Source: Azospirillum cavernae
GTDB taxonomy: Bacteria > Pseudomonadota > Alphaproteobacteria > Azospirillales > Azospirillaceae
Assembly (NCBI RefSeq): GCF_003590795.1
Contig: NZ_QYUL01000004.1
Location: 186,001-250,000, forward strand
Direction of reading: 5' to 3'
DNA: 64,000 bases
Shown: piece by piece, positions 25,660-36,211 of the stretch
Position numbering within the stretch: position 1 is the first letter of the stretch
Layout: each line of letters begins with the position of its first letter
Made by a program: the position numbers and the translations under genes
The notes under the pieces: generated by a model
Told to the model about the DNA's origin: nothing
The model's input: only the letters and a program-made list of their open reading frames with translations
Database searches by the model: none

Positions 25660-26094
25660 TCACGCGGCGGTTTTCTCCGCCCCCAGCCGTTCGGCCAGCG
25701 GGTAGAGTTCGGCGTTTTCGCGGGCGATCCGGTTTTTGAGCTGGTCCAGAATCGTCTTGGTTTCGGCGACGAATCCCGCCGGATCCTTGGCGATGGCCAG
25801 CGGGCCGGGCCAGCGTTTGCGGTAGGTTTCAAAGCGCTGGGTCAACCCGCCCATCTCGTCCTGAAAGCGCGTGGCCACACCGCGCAGCGTCGGGTCGCCG
25901 TCGTGCGTCAGCCGGGGATAGAGCGATTTGTCCTCCACCGCCAGATGGACGGAGAATTTGCCGAACAGCCGCACCAGATCGGCGGCGACCGGGGCCGGAT
26001 CCGCCGCGACGCCCGCCGGGTCCAGCCGCCGTTCGACAGCCGCCGCCAGAGTCAGAACGTCGCTGTGATGGTCGTAGAAATTTTTCATGTCCAT
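25660..26094 (-). CDS. Hemerythrin HHE domain protein
   Basis: 144 residues from the ATG at 26094, with AAGGAACG upstream. A four-helix hemerythrin-type fold is indicated by HHSDVL near residue 8, H-L-A-V-E-D-K-S-L-Y-P near residue 50 (HxxxExxxYP ligand pattern) and a final E-N-A-E-L-Y-P. These ligands would bind a di-iron site able to take O2 or NO. The gene is 81 bases downstream of hmp on the same strand, so it is probably expressed with hmp from the sigma-54 promoter under NorR, fitting a role in nitrosative stress such as iron-centre repair or NO binding. Confidence 0.82.
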   Translation of the reverse strand: MDMKNFYDHHSDVLTLAAAVERRLDPAGVAADPAPVAADLVRLFGKFSVHLAVEDKSLYPRLTHDGDPTLRGVATRFQDEMGGLTQRFETYRKRWPGPLAIAKDPAGFVAETKTILDQLKNRIARENAELYPLAERLGAEKTAA

Positions 26095-26175
26095 GATCGG
26101 ACGTTCCTTGAAAACACAGGATGTTCGCTCCCCCATCCGGTAAGGAATGGGGGAGCGGGTGGACGGCGTGGGCGG

Positions 26176-27351
26176 TCAGGCGACGGCTTCCTTGGGGCCG
26201 AAGAACTCGTGGAAAATGGCGCCGCTTGGCAGGCCCAGCGCGGTCAGGGCGGCGATCACCGCCGCCATGAAGGGCTTCGGCCCGACGACATAGGCCTCGG
26301 TCCCGGCGTCGGGCGGCAGCAGGGCGGCCAGTTGCTCCTGGTCCAGCAGGCCGATCAGATCCGGTTGGTCGTTGGCGTCGGGTTCGGCGTAGCAATAGAC
26401 GGTTCGCAAGGCGGCGTGGCGGGCCGCCAACGCGGCGACCTGGTCGCGGAAGGCGTGAACCGTCCCGTTGATCGCGGCGTGGACATAGACCACCCGCCGC
26501 CCGGCGGCCAAGGCCTGTTCGGCCAGCGGCAGGGCCGGGGTTTGCCCGACGCCGCCGGTGATGAGCAGCAGCGGCGCGGCGCTGTCGGTCAACACGAACT
26601 CCCCGGCGGGCGGGTAGATCTCCAACTCGTCGCCCACAGCGGCGCGGTCGTGCAGGAATCCCGAAACCTGCCCCCGCTCCTCCCGCTTGACCGAGATGCG
26701 GTAGGTCTGGCCGTTCGGGCTGGCCGACAGGCTGTAGTTGCGGTGAACGGTTTCGCCGTCGATGGTCAGCTTCAGGCCCAGATATTGGCCGGGCTGGAAA
26801 TCCATCACCCGCCCGCCATCGACCGGGGCCAAGCGGAAGGAGGTGATGACCGCGCTTTCCGGCGTCTTTTCGACGATGCGGAAGCGCCGCGCGCCGCGCC
26901 AACCGCCGGTCAGCGCCGCCTTGCGGGTGTATTCGGCCTCTTCCGCCGCGATCAGCAGGCGGGCGAGCTGCCAATAGGCGGCCCCCCAGGCGTCGGCGAT
27001 CTCCGCCGTCACCGCGTCGCCCAGAACCTGACCGATGGCCTCCATCAGGCAGCTTCCGACAATCTCATACTGATCCGCTGTGATGTTCAGCGAGACGTGC
27101 TTTTGCACGATGCCCGCCACCGCCGACCCCAAAACCTCCAGCCGGTCGATGTTGGACGCGTAGGCGATGATGGCGTTCGCCAGCGCCTGCGGCTGGGCGC
27201 CGCCGCGCTGGTGGCTTTGGTTGAAGACGGCGCGCACTTCGGGGAAACGCTCGAACATCAAGGGGTAGAAGGTGGCGGTGATCTGGTTGGCGTGGGCGGC
27301 GACCACCGGGGCGGTGGCCTTGATGATGGCGGTCTGGGCGGGCGTCAGCAT
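26176..27351 (-). CDS. hmp: Flavohaemoglobin, nitric oxide dioxygenase
   Basis: 391 residues from the ATG at 27351. The globin domain has the distal Tyr29 and Gln53 and the proximal haem ligand His85, the same numbering as E. coli Hmp. The FAD domain has R-N-Y-S-L-S near residue 205, and the NAD domain has G-G-V-G-Q-T-P near residue 270 and a C-terminal HEFFGP. The enzyme turns NO plus O2 into nitrate using NADH. It lies divergent to norR with a near-perfect sigma-54 promoter 47 bases upstream, so NO induction through NorR is very likely. Confidence 0.96.
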   Translation of the reverse strand: MLTPAQTAIIKATAPVVAAHANQITATFYPLMFERFPEVRAVFNQSHQRGGAQPQALANAIIAYASNIDRLEVLGSAVAGIVQKHVSLNITADQYEIVGSCLMEAIGQVLGDAVTAEIADAWGAAYWQLARLLIAAEEAEYTRKAALTGGWRGARRFRIVEKTPESAVITSFRLAPVDGGRVMDFQPGQYLGLKLTIDGETVHRNYSLSASPNGQTYRISVKREERGQVSGFLHDRAAVGDELEIYPPAGEFVLTDSAAPLLLITGGVGQTPALPLAEQALAAGRRVVYVHAAINGTVHAFRDQVAALAARHAALRTVYCYAEPDANDQPDLIGLLDQEQLAALLPPDAGTEAYVVGPKPFMAAVIAALTALGLPSGAIFHEFFGPKEAVA

Positions 27352-27397
27352 GGCGGGGGTGATCCTTTGTTGCGCGGCGAGATGTCGCACCACCAAT

Positions 27398-27413
27398 CGC
27401 AATCCCCGTGCCA
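27398..27413 (-). promoter_or_regulatory. Sigma-54 promoter of hmp
   Basis: Read on the minus strand the sequence is TGGCAC, five bases, TTGCG, an almost exact match to the -24/-12 element (TGGCAC-N5-TTGCA). It is oriented toward hmp and 47 bases from its start codon. A sigma-54 activator, NorR, is encoded just upstream in the opposite direction. Confidence 0.85.
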
Positions 27414-27455
27414 GAGCGTCGGGCGCGCGTTTCCGCGCCGCGTCATCGGGCTGTT

Positions 27456-27486
27456 GTCAGACGGACCGACTGGGGTATGATGTCGA

Positions 27487-27492
<6 letters not shown>
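27456..27492. promoter_or_regulatory. Candidate NorR enhancer sites
   Basis: Two GT-N7-AC sequences, GTCAGACGGAC (27456-27466) and GTCGAATGGAC (27482-27492), lie 26 bases apart, upstream of the hmp sigma-54 promoter and overlapping the norR start. GT-N7-AC is the described NorR pattern but it is loose, so the sites are suggestive only. Confidence 0.4.
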
Positions 27493-29049
<1,557 letters not shown>

Positions 29050-29053
29050 TTTC

Positions 29054-29090
29054 ACCCGGATAATATCTTGCACTCTCGTTTTATCCGGGT
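29054..29090. repeat. 10-bp inverted repeat after norR
   Basis: ACCCGGATAA (29054-29063) and TTATCCGGGT (29081-29090) are perfect inverted copies with a 17-base spacer. No T-run follows on the plus strand. It could be a weak transcription stop for norR or an operator in front of the GIY-YIG gene. Confidence 0.5.
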
Positions 29091-29129
29091 ATATTGCCGC
29101 CGCAACCAGAAACCCGGCGGAGAGCGGCA

Positions 29130-29465
29130 GTGAAGAGCGTGGACAAAAAGGCGGCGGTCGCCGCCTACAAGGAACGGAAATCGGTGGCGGGGATCTACGC
29201 GGTGCGCTGCGCGCCGTCGGGGCAATTGTGGGTCGGGCAAGCGCCCAATGTGGACACGGTGCAAAACCGCCTGTGGTTTTCGCTGCGCACCGGCGGCGAC
29301 CCGCACCGCGACGTGCAACAGGCCTGGACCACCCACGGCCCCGACAGCTTCACCTTTGAAGCGCTGGAACGCTTGGCGGACGAGGAGTTGCCCTACGCCC
29401 GCCAAGCTCAATTGAAAGCCCGCTTGGCTCATTGGCGGTTGGCGCTGAAGGCTGGGACGATTTGA
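29130..29465 (+). CDS. Small GIY-YIG nuclease-fold protein
   Basis: 111 residues if begun at the GTG at 29130, with GGAG ten bases upstream; the open frame extends farther only with a TTG start. The fold signature is G-I-Y-A-V-R-C near residue 21 followed by G-Q-L-W-V-G-Q, which matches the GIY-10/11-YIG pattern with W-V-G in place of Y-I-G. A conserved Arg in NRLWFSLR follows. This is the size of the stand-alone family often annotated as GIY-YIG nuclease, of unknown job. It is not inside an intron, and no mobile-element features surround it. Confidence 0.75.
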   Translation: MKSVDKKAAVAAYKERKSVAGIYAVRCAPSGQLWVGQAPNVDTVQNRLWFSLRTGGDPHRDVQQAWTTHGPDSFTFEALERLADEELPYARQAQLKARLAHWRLALKAGTI

Positions 29466-29861
29466 CGCGGCGCCGAAGGCGACGCTTCCCACGCCTTCCG
29501 ATGTTGCGGTTGGAGGCATGATTGTTCGGTGAAACGCTGTGCGGCATCAACCCCGAGTGTCCCTTGGAGGCAAAGATATTGGATAAATATCAACGCACGA
29601 GCAATAAAATGAGGAAAGAGTGTGCAAATGAAATCTGAGTTCTTGAAAAAATTTCATTTTCAAAATGAGGCATTGGTCTTTCGTTCAATCGCATGATTCA
29701 GATCAAATGGTCATCATCGTCGAAGAGGCACACTCTGGTATGCCTTTCTTGGGACGTGATGCACGGTGAACTATGGTTCCCGCATTTGGTGGAATTTTTT
29801 CTCCACCTTATTCGGCGTCCTTCATCACGCGCGTCACAGCATGGTGACTTTGGGGGATGCG
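29466..29861. other. Non-coding stretch upstream of a chemoreceptor gene
   Basis: The first 100 bases are GC-rich; the middle (about 29570-29700) is distinctly AT-rich, with AAATGAAAT and ATTTCATTTT segments able to pair. GTGGA-N8-TCCAC at about 29790 is a weak hairpin. I see no gene or clear promoter. Confidence 0.5.
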
Positions 29862-32042
29862 ATGCGGATGAAATCGATACAAAACAAAATCGCGGCGCTG
29901 GCTGGCGCGTGTTTGGCTGGAACCGTGATGACTCTCGTCGTGTTCGGCGTGGTGTCCACCCGAACGACGAACAGTTATGTCGGCGAAAGCGTCTCGGGCA
30001 TTCTCAACAAGACGACGCAGGAGTCGCTTCAAAATCTCGCCGCGTCGCAAGCCGGACTGATCCGTTCGGAGTTTGAAACGGCGCTGAACGCCGCCCGCAC
30101 CATGGCTCACAGCTTCGCCACCATGGCCGACGGGATGAATCCCGGTCATGTCCCCGTAGACAAGCGCCGCGAAGCGCTCAACGGTGTCCTGCTCAACGTG
30201 CTGCGCAACAACCCGCTGTTCAACGGCACCTATTCGGCGTGGGAACCGGATGCGCTTGACGCCAACGACAGCGAATTCCGCAACCGGCGCGACACCGGAA
30301 CCGACGCGACCGGGCGCTTCATCCCCTATTGGAATCGCGACGATTCGGGCCGCATCGCCATGCAGCCCTTGGTCGAGTATGACAGCCGCGCCCTGCACCC
30401 CAACGGCGTGATGAAGGGCGGCTGGTACATCGGGCCGCAGGAGACCGGCAAGGAAAGCGTGCTCGACCCCTTGCCCTACATCGTGCAGGGCAAGCAGGTG
30501 TTTCTCGCCACCCTGTCGGTTCCCATCGTCGTGGGCGGCAAGTTCGTCGGCGTCGCCGGGTCCGACTTCAACCTCGACTTCGTTCAGCAATTGGCGACCA
30601 AGGTCAGCCAAGCGGTCTATGACGGGCGCAGCGAGGTCGTGATCGTCAGCAACATGGGCTTGATCGTCGCCCACAGCGCCCGCCCGGCGAGCGTCGGTCA
30701 GCCGCTCGCCACCATCGATCCCTCCTGGCGGGAGGATCTGGCCATCGTGCAGGGCGGCAAGCCCCAGGTCGATGTGCAGACCGGAACCAACCTGCTGCGG
30801 AGCTTCGCGCCGATTCCGCTGGGGGCCACCGGAAAGCCGTGGGCGGTGTTGATCCAGGTGCCGCGCGACGTCGTTCTCGCCGATGGTTTGGCCCTGTCCG
30901 CGTCGTTGAACGAGCGGGCCAACAGCAGCGTGCTGTGGCAGGTCGCCGTCGGCGTCCTGGTCGTGTCGTTGGCGGTCGGCGCGATGTGGATGATGGCGCG
31001 TGGGATCGCCCGCCCGATCCGGGCCAGCGTCCGCTTCGCCGAAGGAATCGCCGCTGGTCAGTTCGACCAGACGCTGGACATCCGGCAGGAGGATGAAATC
31101 GGCGTGCTCGCCGACGCGCTGCGCAAGATGCTGGACGATCTCCAGCGCATGATCGCCCAGCGCGCCGCCGATCAAGCGCGGATGGAGGCGGAGCGGCGCT
31201 CGGCGATGCTGCGGCTCGCCGACGATCTGGAGGCGCGGGTGGGCAACGTGGTCGAAACGGTCGACACCGCCGCGCGGACGATGAACGGCACCGCTCAGGC
31301 GATGGCGGCGACCGCCAGCCAGACCACGCAGCAAGCCAGCGTCGTGGCTGCCGCGTCGGATGAGGCCAACGTCAATGTGCAGACCGTCGCGGCGGCGACC
31401 GAAGAATTGTCGGGGTCGATCCGCGAGATCGGCCAGCAGGTCAACCGCTCGGCCAGCGTCGCCCGCGAGGCGGTGGCCGCCGCCCAGCAGGCGAATGGTC
31501 GGGTTCTGGGGCTGACCGAGGCGGCGGCCAAGATCGGCGCCGTGGTCCAGTTGATCCAGGACATCGCCAGCCAGACCAACCTTCTGGCGTTGAACGCCAC
31601 CATCGAGGCGGCGCGCGCGGGCGAGGCGGGCAAAGGCTTCGCCGTCGTCGCCGGGGAGGTGAAGAATCTGGCGACCCAGACGGCCAAAGCCACCGAGGAA
31701 ATCGCCGGACAGGTCAGCGACATGCAGCGGGTGACGCACGAAACGGCGGCGGTGATTAAGGAGGTCGGCGTCATCATCGCGCAGATCGACGACATTTCGA
31801 CCAGCATCGCGGCGGCGGTGGAACAGCAGGGCGCGGCGACGATTGAGATCGCCCGCAACGTCCAGCAGGCGGCCACCGGCACCCGCGAGGTGTCGTCCAC
31901 CATCACCGACGTGCGGCACGCCGCCGAGAAGGCGGGGCAATCGGCTGGCGAGGTGCTGACGGTGTCCACGCAGCTTTCCGGCGAATCCAACCGGCTGCGC
32001 AGCGTCGTGGACGCCGCCCTGTCCCAGATCCGCGCGGCCTGA
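29862..32042 (+). CDS. Methyl-accepting chemotaxis protein with dCache-like sensor
   Basis: About 726 residues from the ATG at 29862, which has a G-rich Shine-Dalgarno region. TM1 lies near residues 10-30. A periplasmic domain of about 330 residues follows, of double-Cache type; it has the P-Y-x-x-x-x-x-F-L-A-T-L-S-V-P-I and F-V-G-V-A-G-S-D membrane-proximal features of amino-acid receptors. TM2, HAMP and the signalling domain complete it, with the canonical tip QTNLLALNATIEAARAGEAG. Upstream in-frame Met codons are not followed by sensible sequence. A bidirectional hairpin separates it from choX. Confidence 0.92.
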   Translation: MRMKSIQNKIAALAGACLAGTVMTLVVFGVVSTRTTNSYVGESVSGILNKTTQESLQNLAASQAGLIRSEFETALNAARTMAHSFATMADGMNPGHVPVDKRREALNGVLLNVLRNNPLFNGTYSAWEPDALDANDSEFRNRRDTGTDATGRFIPYWNRDDSGRIAMQPLVEYDSRALHPNGVMKGGWYIGPQETGKESVLDPLPYIVQGKQVFLATLSVPIVVGGKFVGVAGSDFNLDFVQQLATKVSQAVYDGRSEVVIVSNMGLIVAHSARPASVGQPLATIDPSWREDLAIVQGGKPQVDVQTGTNLLRSFAPIPLGATGKPWAVLIQVPRDVVLADGLALSASLNERANSSVLWQVAVGVLVVSLAVGAMWMMARGIARPIRASVRFAEGIAAGQFDQTLDIRQEDEIGVLADALRKMLDDLQRMIAQRAADQARMEAERRSAMLRLADDLEARVGNVVETVDTAARTMNGTAQAMAATASQTTQQASVVAAASDEANVNVQTVAAATEELSGSIREIGQQVNRSASVAREAVAAAQQANGRVLGLTEAAAKIGAVVQLIQDIASQTNLLALNATIEAARAGEAGKGFAVVAGEVKNLATQTAKATEEIAGQVSDMQRVTHETAAVIKEVGVIIAQIDDISTSIAAAVEQQGAATIEIARNVQQAATGTREVSSTITDVRHAAEKAGQSAGEVLTVSTQLSGESNRLRSVVDAALSQIRAA

Positions 32043-32064
32043 CGGCGCGCGGCGGCCTCACCAA

Positions 32065-32100
32065 TGGTCCCAGGCGTCAGAGTTTTTGCGCCTGGGACCA
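32065..32100. terminator. Hairpin between convergent chemoreceptor and choX genes
   Basis: TGGTCCCAGGCG (32065-32076) and CGCCTGGGACCA (32089-32100) form a perfect 12-bp stem with a T-rich loop. It lies between two converging genes and probably serves both, although no strong T-run follows on either side. Confidence 0.6.
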
Positions 32101-32125
32101 AAAGGGAGAGCGACTTTTCAGCGGA

Positions 32126-33088
32126 TCACTTGGCGGCGATCCCCAGCTTGGCCTGAACGGCGGCCAGACCATCCTTGCCGTCGATGGTGGTGACGCCCTT
32201 CAGCCAAGCCTTCAGCGTGTCGGGGTTCTTCTTCAACCAAGCCTTGGCGGCGTCGTTGGGCTTTTTGTTGGCGTTCATGATGTCGTCCATGACCGCGTTT
32301 TCGACGCCCACCGTGAAGGACAGGTTGGCCAGCAGCGCCCCGACGTTCGGGCATTCGGCGGCGTAGCCCTTGCGCACGTTGGTGCTGACGGTCGCCCCGC
32401 CGAAATCCGGGCCGAACCAATCGTCGCCGTCGGCCAGATAGGTGAGGTCAAAGGACTTGTTCATCGGGTGCGGCGCCCAGCCCAGGAAGGCGATGAACTT
32501 CTTGGCGCGGGTGGCGCGCTTGACCTCGGCCAGCATCCCGGCCTCGCTCGACTCGATCATCTTGAAATCTTTCAGGCCAAAGGCGTCGGCCTTCAGCATC
32601 TTGTCGATGATGAGGTTGCCGTCATTGCCCGCCTCAATCCCATAGATCTTGCCGTCCAGCTTGTCCTTGAACTTGGCGAGATCCTTGAAGCTTTTCAGCC
32701 CGGCGTCGGCGGCGTATTTCGGCACCGCCAGCGTGTATTTCGCCCCTTCCAGATTGACCCGCGTCACCTCGACCGAGCCGTCTTCCAGCGCGGGCTTGAT
32801 GAACGGCTCCATCGTCGGCATCCAGTTGCCCAGGAAGACGTCGAGCGACTTGGTTTTCAGCCCGGTGTAGACCAGCGGGACGGAGGTCATGGTGGTGGAC
32901 GGCGTGTAGCCCAGCGCTTCCAGCGTCACCGAGGCCAAGGCGGTGGTCGCCGCGATGTCGGTCCAGCCCACATCGCCAAAGCGCACCTTCTTGCAGGACG
33001 CCGCGTCGGCGGCCAACGCCGCGCCCGCGCCCAAGCTCAGCAGCGCCGCAGCGCTCAGCGCGGTCAGCGCCTTCCAGGCCGTCTTCAT
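32126..33088 (-). CDS. choX: Choline ABC transporter periplasmic binding protein
   Basis: 320 residues with a signal peptide (about 1-26) and AAGGAG upstream of the ATG. The mature protein has the OpuAC-type fold, with V-R-F-G-D-V-G-W-T-D near residue 36, F-L-G-N-W-M-P-T near 85 and G-W-A-P-H near 205. Aromatic residues at these places form the box that holds the quaternary ammonium group in ChoX. It is separated from choW/choV by betI on the other strand, so it has its own promoter in the 183-base gap shared with betI. Confidence 0.9.
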   Translation of the reverse strand: MKTAWKALTALSAAALLSLGAGAALAADAASCKKVRFGDVGWTDIAATTALASVTLEALGYTPSTTMTSVPLVYTGLKTKSLDVFLGNWMPTMEPFIKPALEDGSVEVTRVNLEGAKYTLAVPKYAADAGLKSFKDLAKFKDKLDGKIYGIEAGNDGNLIIDKMLKADAFGLKDFKMIESSEAGMLAEVKRATRAKKFIAFLGWAPHPMNKSFDLTYLADGDDWFGPDFGGATVSTNVRKGYAAECPNVGALLANLSFTVGVENAVMDDIMNANKKPNDAAKAWLKKNPDTLKAWLKGVTTIDGKDGLAAVQAKLGIAAK

Positions 33089-33271
33089 CGTCAAACTCCT
33101 TGATGTCGTGGATGTCGTGTGGGTGGCGAGGTGTGATGAGGGGATTGGGCCGGGCTGGCCGGGTGATTTCGCCATCGACGGCCCGGCGAAAAAAGCGCAT
33201 CTCTTGGCGACAAAACCAAAGTCGGGGTACGGTTGTTCGCAGCCCCGCAAGCCGTCACGCAAGGTTGGTGA

Positions 33272-33847
33272 ATGCCCAAAGTTGGAATGGAACCCATCCG
33301 CCGCCGTCAGTTGATCGAGGCGACCATCGCGTCGATGGGGGAACGCGGGCTGGCCGACACCACGGTCCAGACGATCAGCCGGGGGGCGGGCGTCTCGCCC
33401 GGCATCATCCATCATTATTTCGGCGGCAAGGACGAGTTGCTGGCGGCGACGATGCGCAGCATGTTGGAGCAGCTTCGCGCCGACGTCACCGAACGGCTGG
33501 CCGCCGCCGGTTCGCCGCGCGCCCGGTTGGAGGCGATCATTGATTGCAACTTCGCCGAGGCCCAGTTCGACCCGCGCGTGGTGTCGGCTTGGCTTGGTTT
33601 TTGGGCGCAATCCCCGCACAACCCGGCGCTCGCCCGTTTGCAGCGGATCAACGCCCGGCGCCTGCATTCCAACCTGCGCCACAGCCTGCGCGCCCTGCTG
33701 CCGCTGGAGCGGGCCGAGCGGGTGGCGAGCGGGCTGGCGGCGATGATCGACGGGCTGTGGCTGCGCTCCGCCCTGACCGGGGCGATGGACGGGCGGGAGG
33801 CCCGCGCCGTCGCCTTGAGCTATCTGGACGCCGAACTGAACGCCTGA
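33272..33847 (+). CDS. betI: Choline-responsive TetR-family repressor BetI
   Basis: 191 residues. The N-terminus PKVGMEPIRRRQLIEATI is close to that of E. coli BetI (start MPKLGMQ), which also fixes the start codon. A helix-turn-helix (VQTISRGAGVSPGIIHHYFGGKDELL) is followed by the effector domain with W-L-G-F-W-A near residue 110 and A-L-I-D-G-like G-L-A-A-M-I-D-G-L-W-L-R near 160. BetI represses choline-to-betaine genes and is released by choline. Here it divides the choline uptake genes, but betA and betB are not in the window. Confidence 0.9.
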   Translation: MPKVGMEPIRRRQLIEATIASMGERGLADTTVQTISRGAGVSPGIIHHYFGGKDELLAATMRSMLEQLRADVTERLAAAGSPRARLEAIIDCNFAEAQFDPRVVSAWLGFWAQSPHNPALARLQRINARRLHSNLRHSLRALLPLERAERVASGLAAMIDGLWLRSALTGAMDGREARAVALSYLDAELNA

Positions 33848-33857
33848 CGCCGTGGCG

Positions 33858-33879
33858 CGGGGGGTGGAAACACCCCCCG
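33858..33879. terminator. Hairpin between convergent betI and choW
   Basis: CGGGGGGTG and CACCCCCCG pair around a GAAA tetraloop. It fits exactly in the 32-base gap between the two converging genes; TTTT follows on the plus strand after six bases. Likely a shared terminator. Confidence 0.65.
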
Positions 33880-34740
33880 TCACCGTTTTCCGCCCTGCGG
33901 AGCGTTCTTGCCAAAGCTCTGGGTGATGCGGTCGAGCATGATGGCGAGCAGAACGACGCTCAAACCGCTTTCCACGCCCAGCCCGATGTCGAGCCGCTGG
34001 ATTCCCTGAAGCACGACGTTGCCCAGCCCCCCGGCCCCGATCATCGAGGCGACGACGATCATCGACAGCGCCATCATCATGGTCTGGTTGACCCCGGCCA
34101 TGATCGACGGCAGCGCGTTGGGCAGTTGCACCTTCAGCAGCAATTGATGCTCGCGGCAGCCGAAGGCGCGTCCCGCCTCGACCAGTTCGACCGGCACCTG
34201 CCGGATGCCCAGCGCGGTCAGGCGTACGGCGGGCGGCATGGCGAAGATCACCGTGGCGATGATGCCCGGCACCCGGCCCAACCCAAAAAACATCACCGCC
34301 GGGATCAGATAGACGAAGGCGGGCATGGTCTGCATGAAATCCAGCAGCGTCGCCCCCACCCCGTCGGCCCACCGGCTGCGCGCCATCCAGATCCCCAGCG
34401 GCACCCCCAGCAGCAGGCTGAGCAGGGTGGAGGACAGCACCAAGCCAAGGGTCGAGGCCATCGGCTCCCACAGGCCCATGGCGAAAATGGCGGCGAGCGA
34501 CAGCAGAGTGAACAGGGCGAAGCCCTTGCCGACCCGCCACAGCGCCGCCGCCGTGACGACCGCCCCCAACGCCCAGGGCGGCGCGCCCAGCAACGCCCCG
34601 TCGATGGCCCCGCCGAACCCATCCACCACGGCGGCGATGACGTCCAGCGTCGGTTGACCATGGTCGAGGATGCGGTTGACCAGCCAATCCGCCCAACGAC
34701 CAATGCCGCCGCCCAGCAGGGCGGAGAGTTCCTCATCCAT
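33880..34740 (-). CDS. choW: Choline ABC transporter permease
   Basis: 286 residues from the ATG at 34740, with about six or seven membrane helices. The cytoplasmic coupling loop carries the E-A-G-R-A-F-G-C (EAA-type) motif near residue 185, and the segment L-P-N-A-L-P-S-I-M-A-G-V-N-Q follows, as in ProW/ChoW/OpuAB permeases. It overlaps choV by eight bases; together with ChoX it should import choline. Confidence 0.92.
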   Translation of the reverse strand: MDEELSALLGGGIGRWADWLVNRILDHGQPTLDVIAAVVDGFGGAIDGALLGAPPWALGAVVTAAALWRVGKGFALFTLLSLAAIFAMGLWEPMASTLGLVLSSTLLSLLLGVPLGIWMARSRWADGVGATLLDFMQTMPAFVYLIPAVMFFGLGRVPGIIATVIFAMPPAVRLTALGIRQVPVELVEAGRAFGCREHQLLLKVQLPNALPSIMAGVNQTMMMALSMIVVASMIGAGGLGNVVLQGIQRLDIGLGVESGLSVVLLAIMLDRITQSFGKNAPQGGKR

Positions 34741-35983
34741 GGCGCGGCCCCCCGCGATCCAGCGTTTCCAGCAGCGCCGCGCGCGACAGCGCGCCCAGGA
34801 ACCGCCCGTCGCCGTCCACCACCGGCAGCGGACAAGGGGCCGAGGCCACCCGGCGCAGCAGGCCGTGCAGGGAATCATCGCCCCGCGCCGGTTCCAGACC
34901 GCTGACCAGGGTTCCCGATTCCCGCGACAGCACGCCGAGGAACCGCCCGTCATGGCCCCGGATGTAGCCGTAACCGACGCCGCGCTCGGCCAGACGGCGC
35001 AGCGCCGGGGCGGGATCGGCCTCTTCGTCCAGCAGGACCACGCGGTCGTCGCAGCGGGCCAGATCGCGGGCGCGCAACAGGCGCGAGGCGTCCACCCCCC
35101 GGAAAAAGGCGCGGACATACTCGTCGGCGGGGCTGCGGATGATCTCCGCCGGGGTTCCGATCTGGACGATGCGGCCATCCTCCATCACGGCGATGCGGTC
35201 GGCGATGCGCATCGCCTCCTCCGCGTCGTGGGAGATGAAGACGATGGTCCGCGCCTGCTCGCGCTGAAGCCGCAAAAGCTCGTCCTGCATGTCGGCGCGG
35301 ATCAGCGGGTCGAGCGCCGAAAACGCCTCGTCCATCAGCATGATGGTGGGATTCTTGGCCAGCGCGCGGGCCAGACCGACGCGCTGCTGCATCCCGCCGG
35401 ACAATTCGCGCGGAAAACGGTCGGCGTAGGCGGACAGGCCGACCTTGTCCAACGCCCGCAAGGCGGCGGCCCGCCGTTCGGCCTTGCCCACCCCGGCGAT
35501 TTCCAGCCCGAAGGCGGCGTTGTCCAGGGCGTTGCGGTTGGGCAGCAGGGCGAAGGATTGGAACACCATCGACATGTCGCGGCGCAAAACCTCGACCAGC
35601 TCGCCTTTGGACAGCGCCGTCAGATTGCGGCCATCCAGCCGGATGTCGCCGCCCGACGGCTCGATCAGCCGGTTCAGCAGCCGGATCATGGTCGATTTTC
35701 CCGACCCCGACAGCCCCATGATGACGAAGATCTCGCCCGCCCGAATGTCAAAGCTGGCGTCCACCACCCCGACATTGACGTTCAGCCGCCGCAGCACCTC
35801 CGCCTTGTCGGCCCCGGCCTTCAGCAGGGCCAGCGCCGGACGGGGGTCGTCGGCGAAGATTTTGCAGAGATTGCGCACCTCAAGCCGGACGGTGGACCGG
35901 GCTTCCACCACACGCGCGTCTGGCCGCGTCTGCGCCGCGTCCGCCGAAGAAAAGGCGGCGTCGGATGGCAAGATCATGGTCAT
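34733..35983 (-). CDS. choV: Choline ABC transporter ATP-binding protein with CBS pair
   Basis: 416 residues from the ATG at 35983 with AGGAA upstream. An N-terminal extension precedes the ABC domain: Walker A GLSGSGKST near residue 95, signature LSGGMQQRV near 200, Walker B IMLMDEA near 220. The C-terminal part (about 295-410) is a tandem CBS domain, as in ProV/OpuAA, which in relatives senses ionic strength. Upstream in-frame sequence lacks any conserved feature. Regulated choline uptake fits the adjacent betI. Confidence 0.92.
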   Translation of the reverse strand: MTMILPSDAAFSSADAAQTRPDARVVEARSTVRLEVRNLCKIFADDPRPALALLKAGADKAEVLRRLNVNVGVVDASFDIRAGEIFVIMGLSGSGKSTMIRLLNRLIEPSGGDIRLDGRNLTALSKGELVEVLRRDMSMVFQSFALLPNRNALDNAAFGLEIAGVGKAERRAAALRALDKVGLSAYADRFPRELSGGMQQRVGLARALAKNPTIMLMDEAFSALDPLIRADMQDELLRLQREQARTIVFISHDAEEAMRIADRIAVMEDGRIVQIGTPAEIIRSPADEYVRAFFRGVDASRLLRARDLARCDDRVVLLDEEADPAPALRRLAERGVGYGYIRGHDGRFLGVLSRESGTLVSGLEPARGDDSLHGLLRRVASAPCPLPVVDGDGRFLGALSRAALLETLDRGGPRHG

Positions 35984-36151
35984 GACGGCGGTTCCTGAAC
36001 GGTGCGTTGGCCTCCCCAAGCGAGAGTCGCCGTAGATTGCCCCGAGACGCCCCGCCGGGTCGATAGTCACGTCGCCTGGAATTGCATTTTGATGACTGGA
36101 TCGTGACCAAAGGACAACATGCCGCGTTTTGTTTTTTATTGAACGACCAAT

Positions 36152-36202
36152 CAAAAAAAGACAAACGGACGCGGAGACCTTGCCAAAGGTCTCCGCGTCC
36201 GT
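36152..36202 (-). terminator. Strong intrinsic terminator of the chemoreceptor gene
   Basis: A perfect 17-bp stem, ACGGACGCGGAGACCTT against its complement (36165-36181 and 36186-36202), with a four-base loop, begins ten bases after the receptor stop codon on the minus strand and is followed by TTGTCTTTTTTT. This is the clearest intrinsic terminator in the window. Confidence 0.95.
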
Positions 36203-36211
36203 CCGCTTGGA

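Noticed and set aside
29130..29465. GIY-YIG gene as a homing endonuclease
   Set aside because: It is not inside an intron or interrupted gene, and is only the small stand-alone domain.
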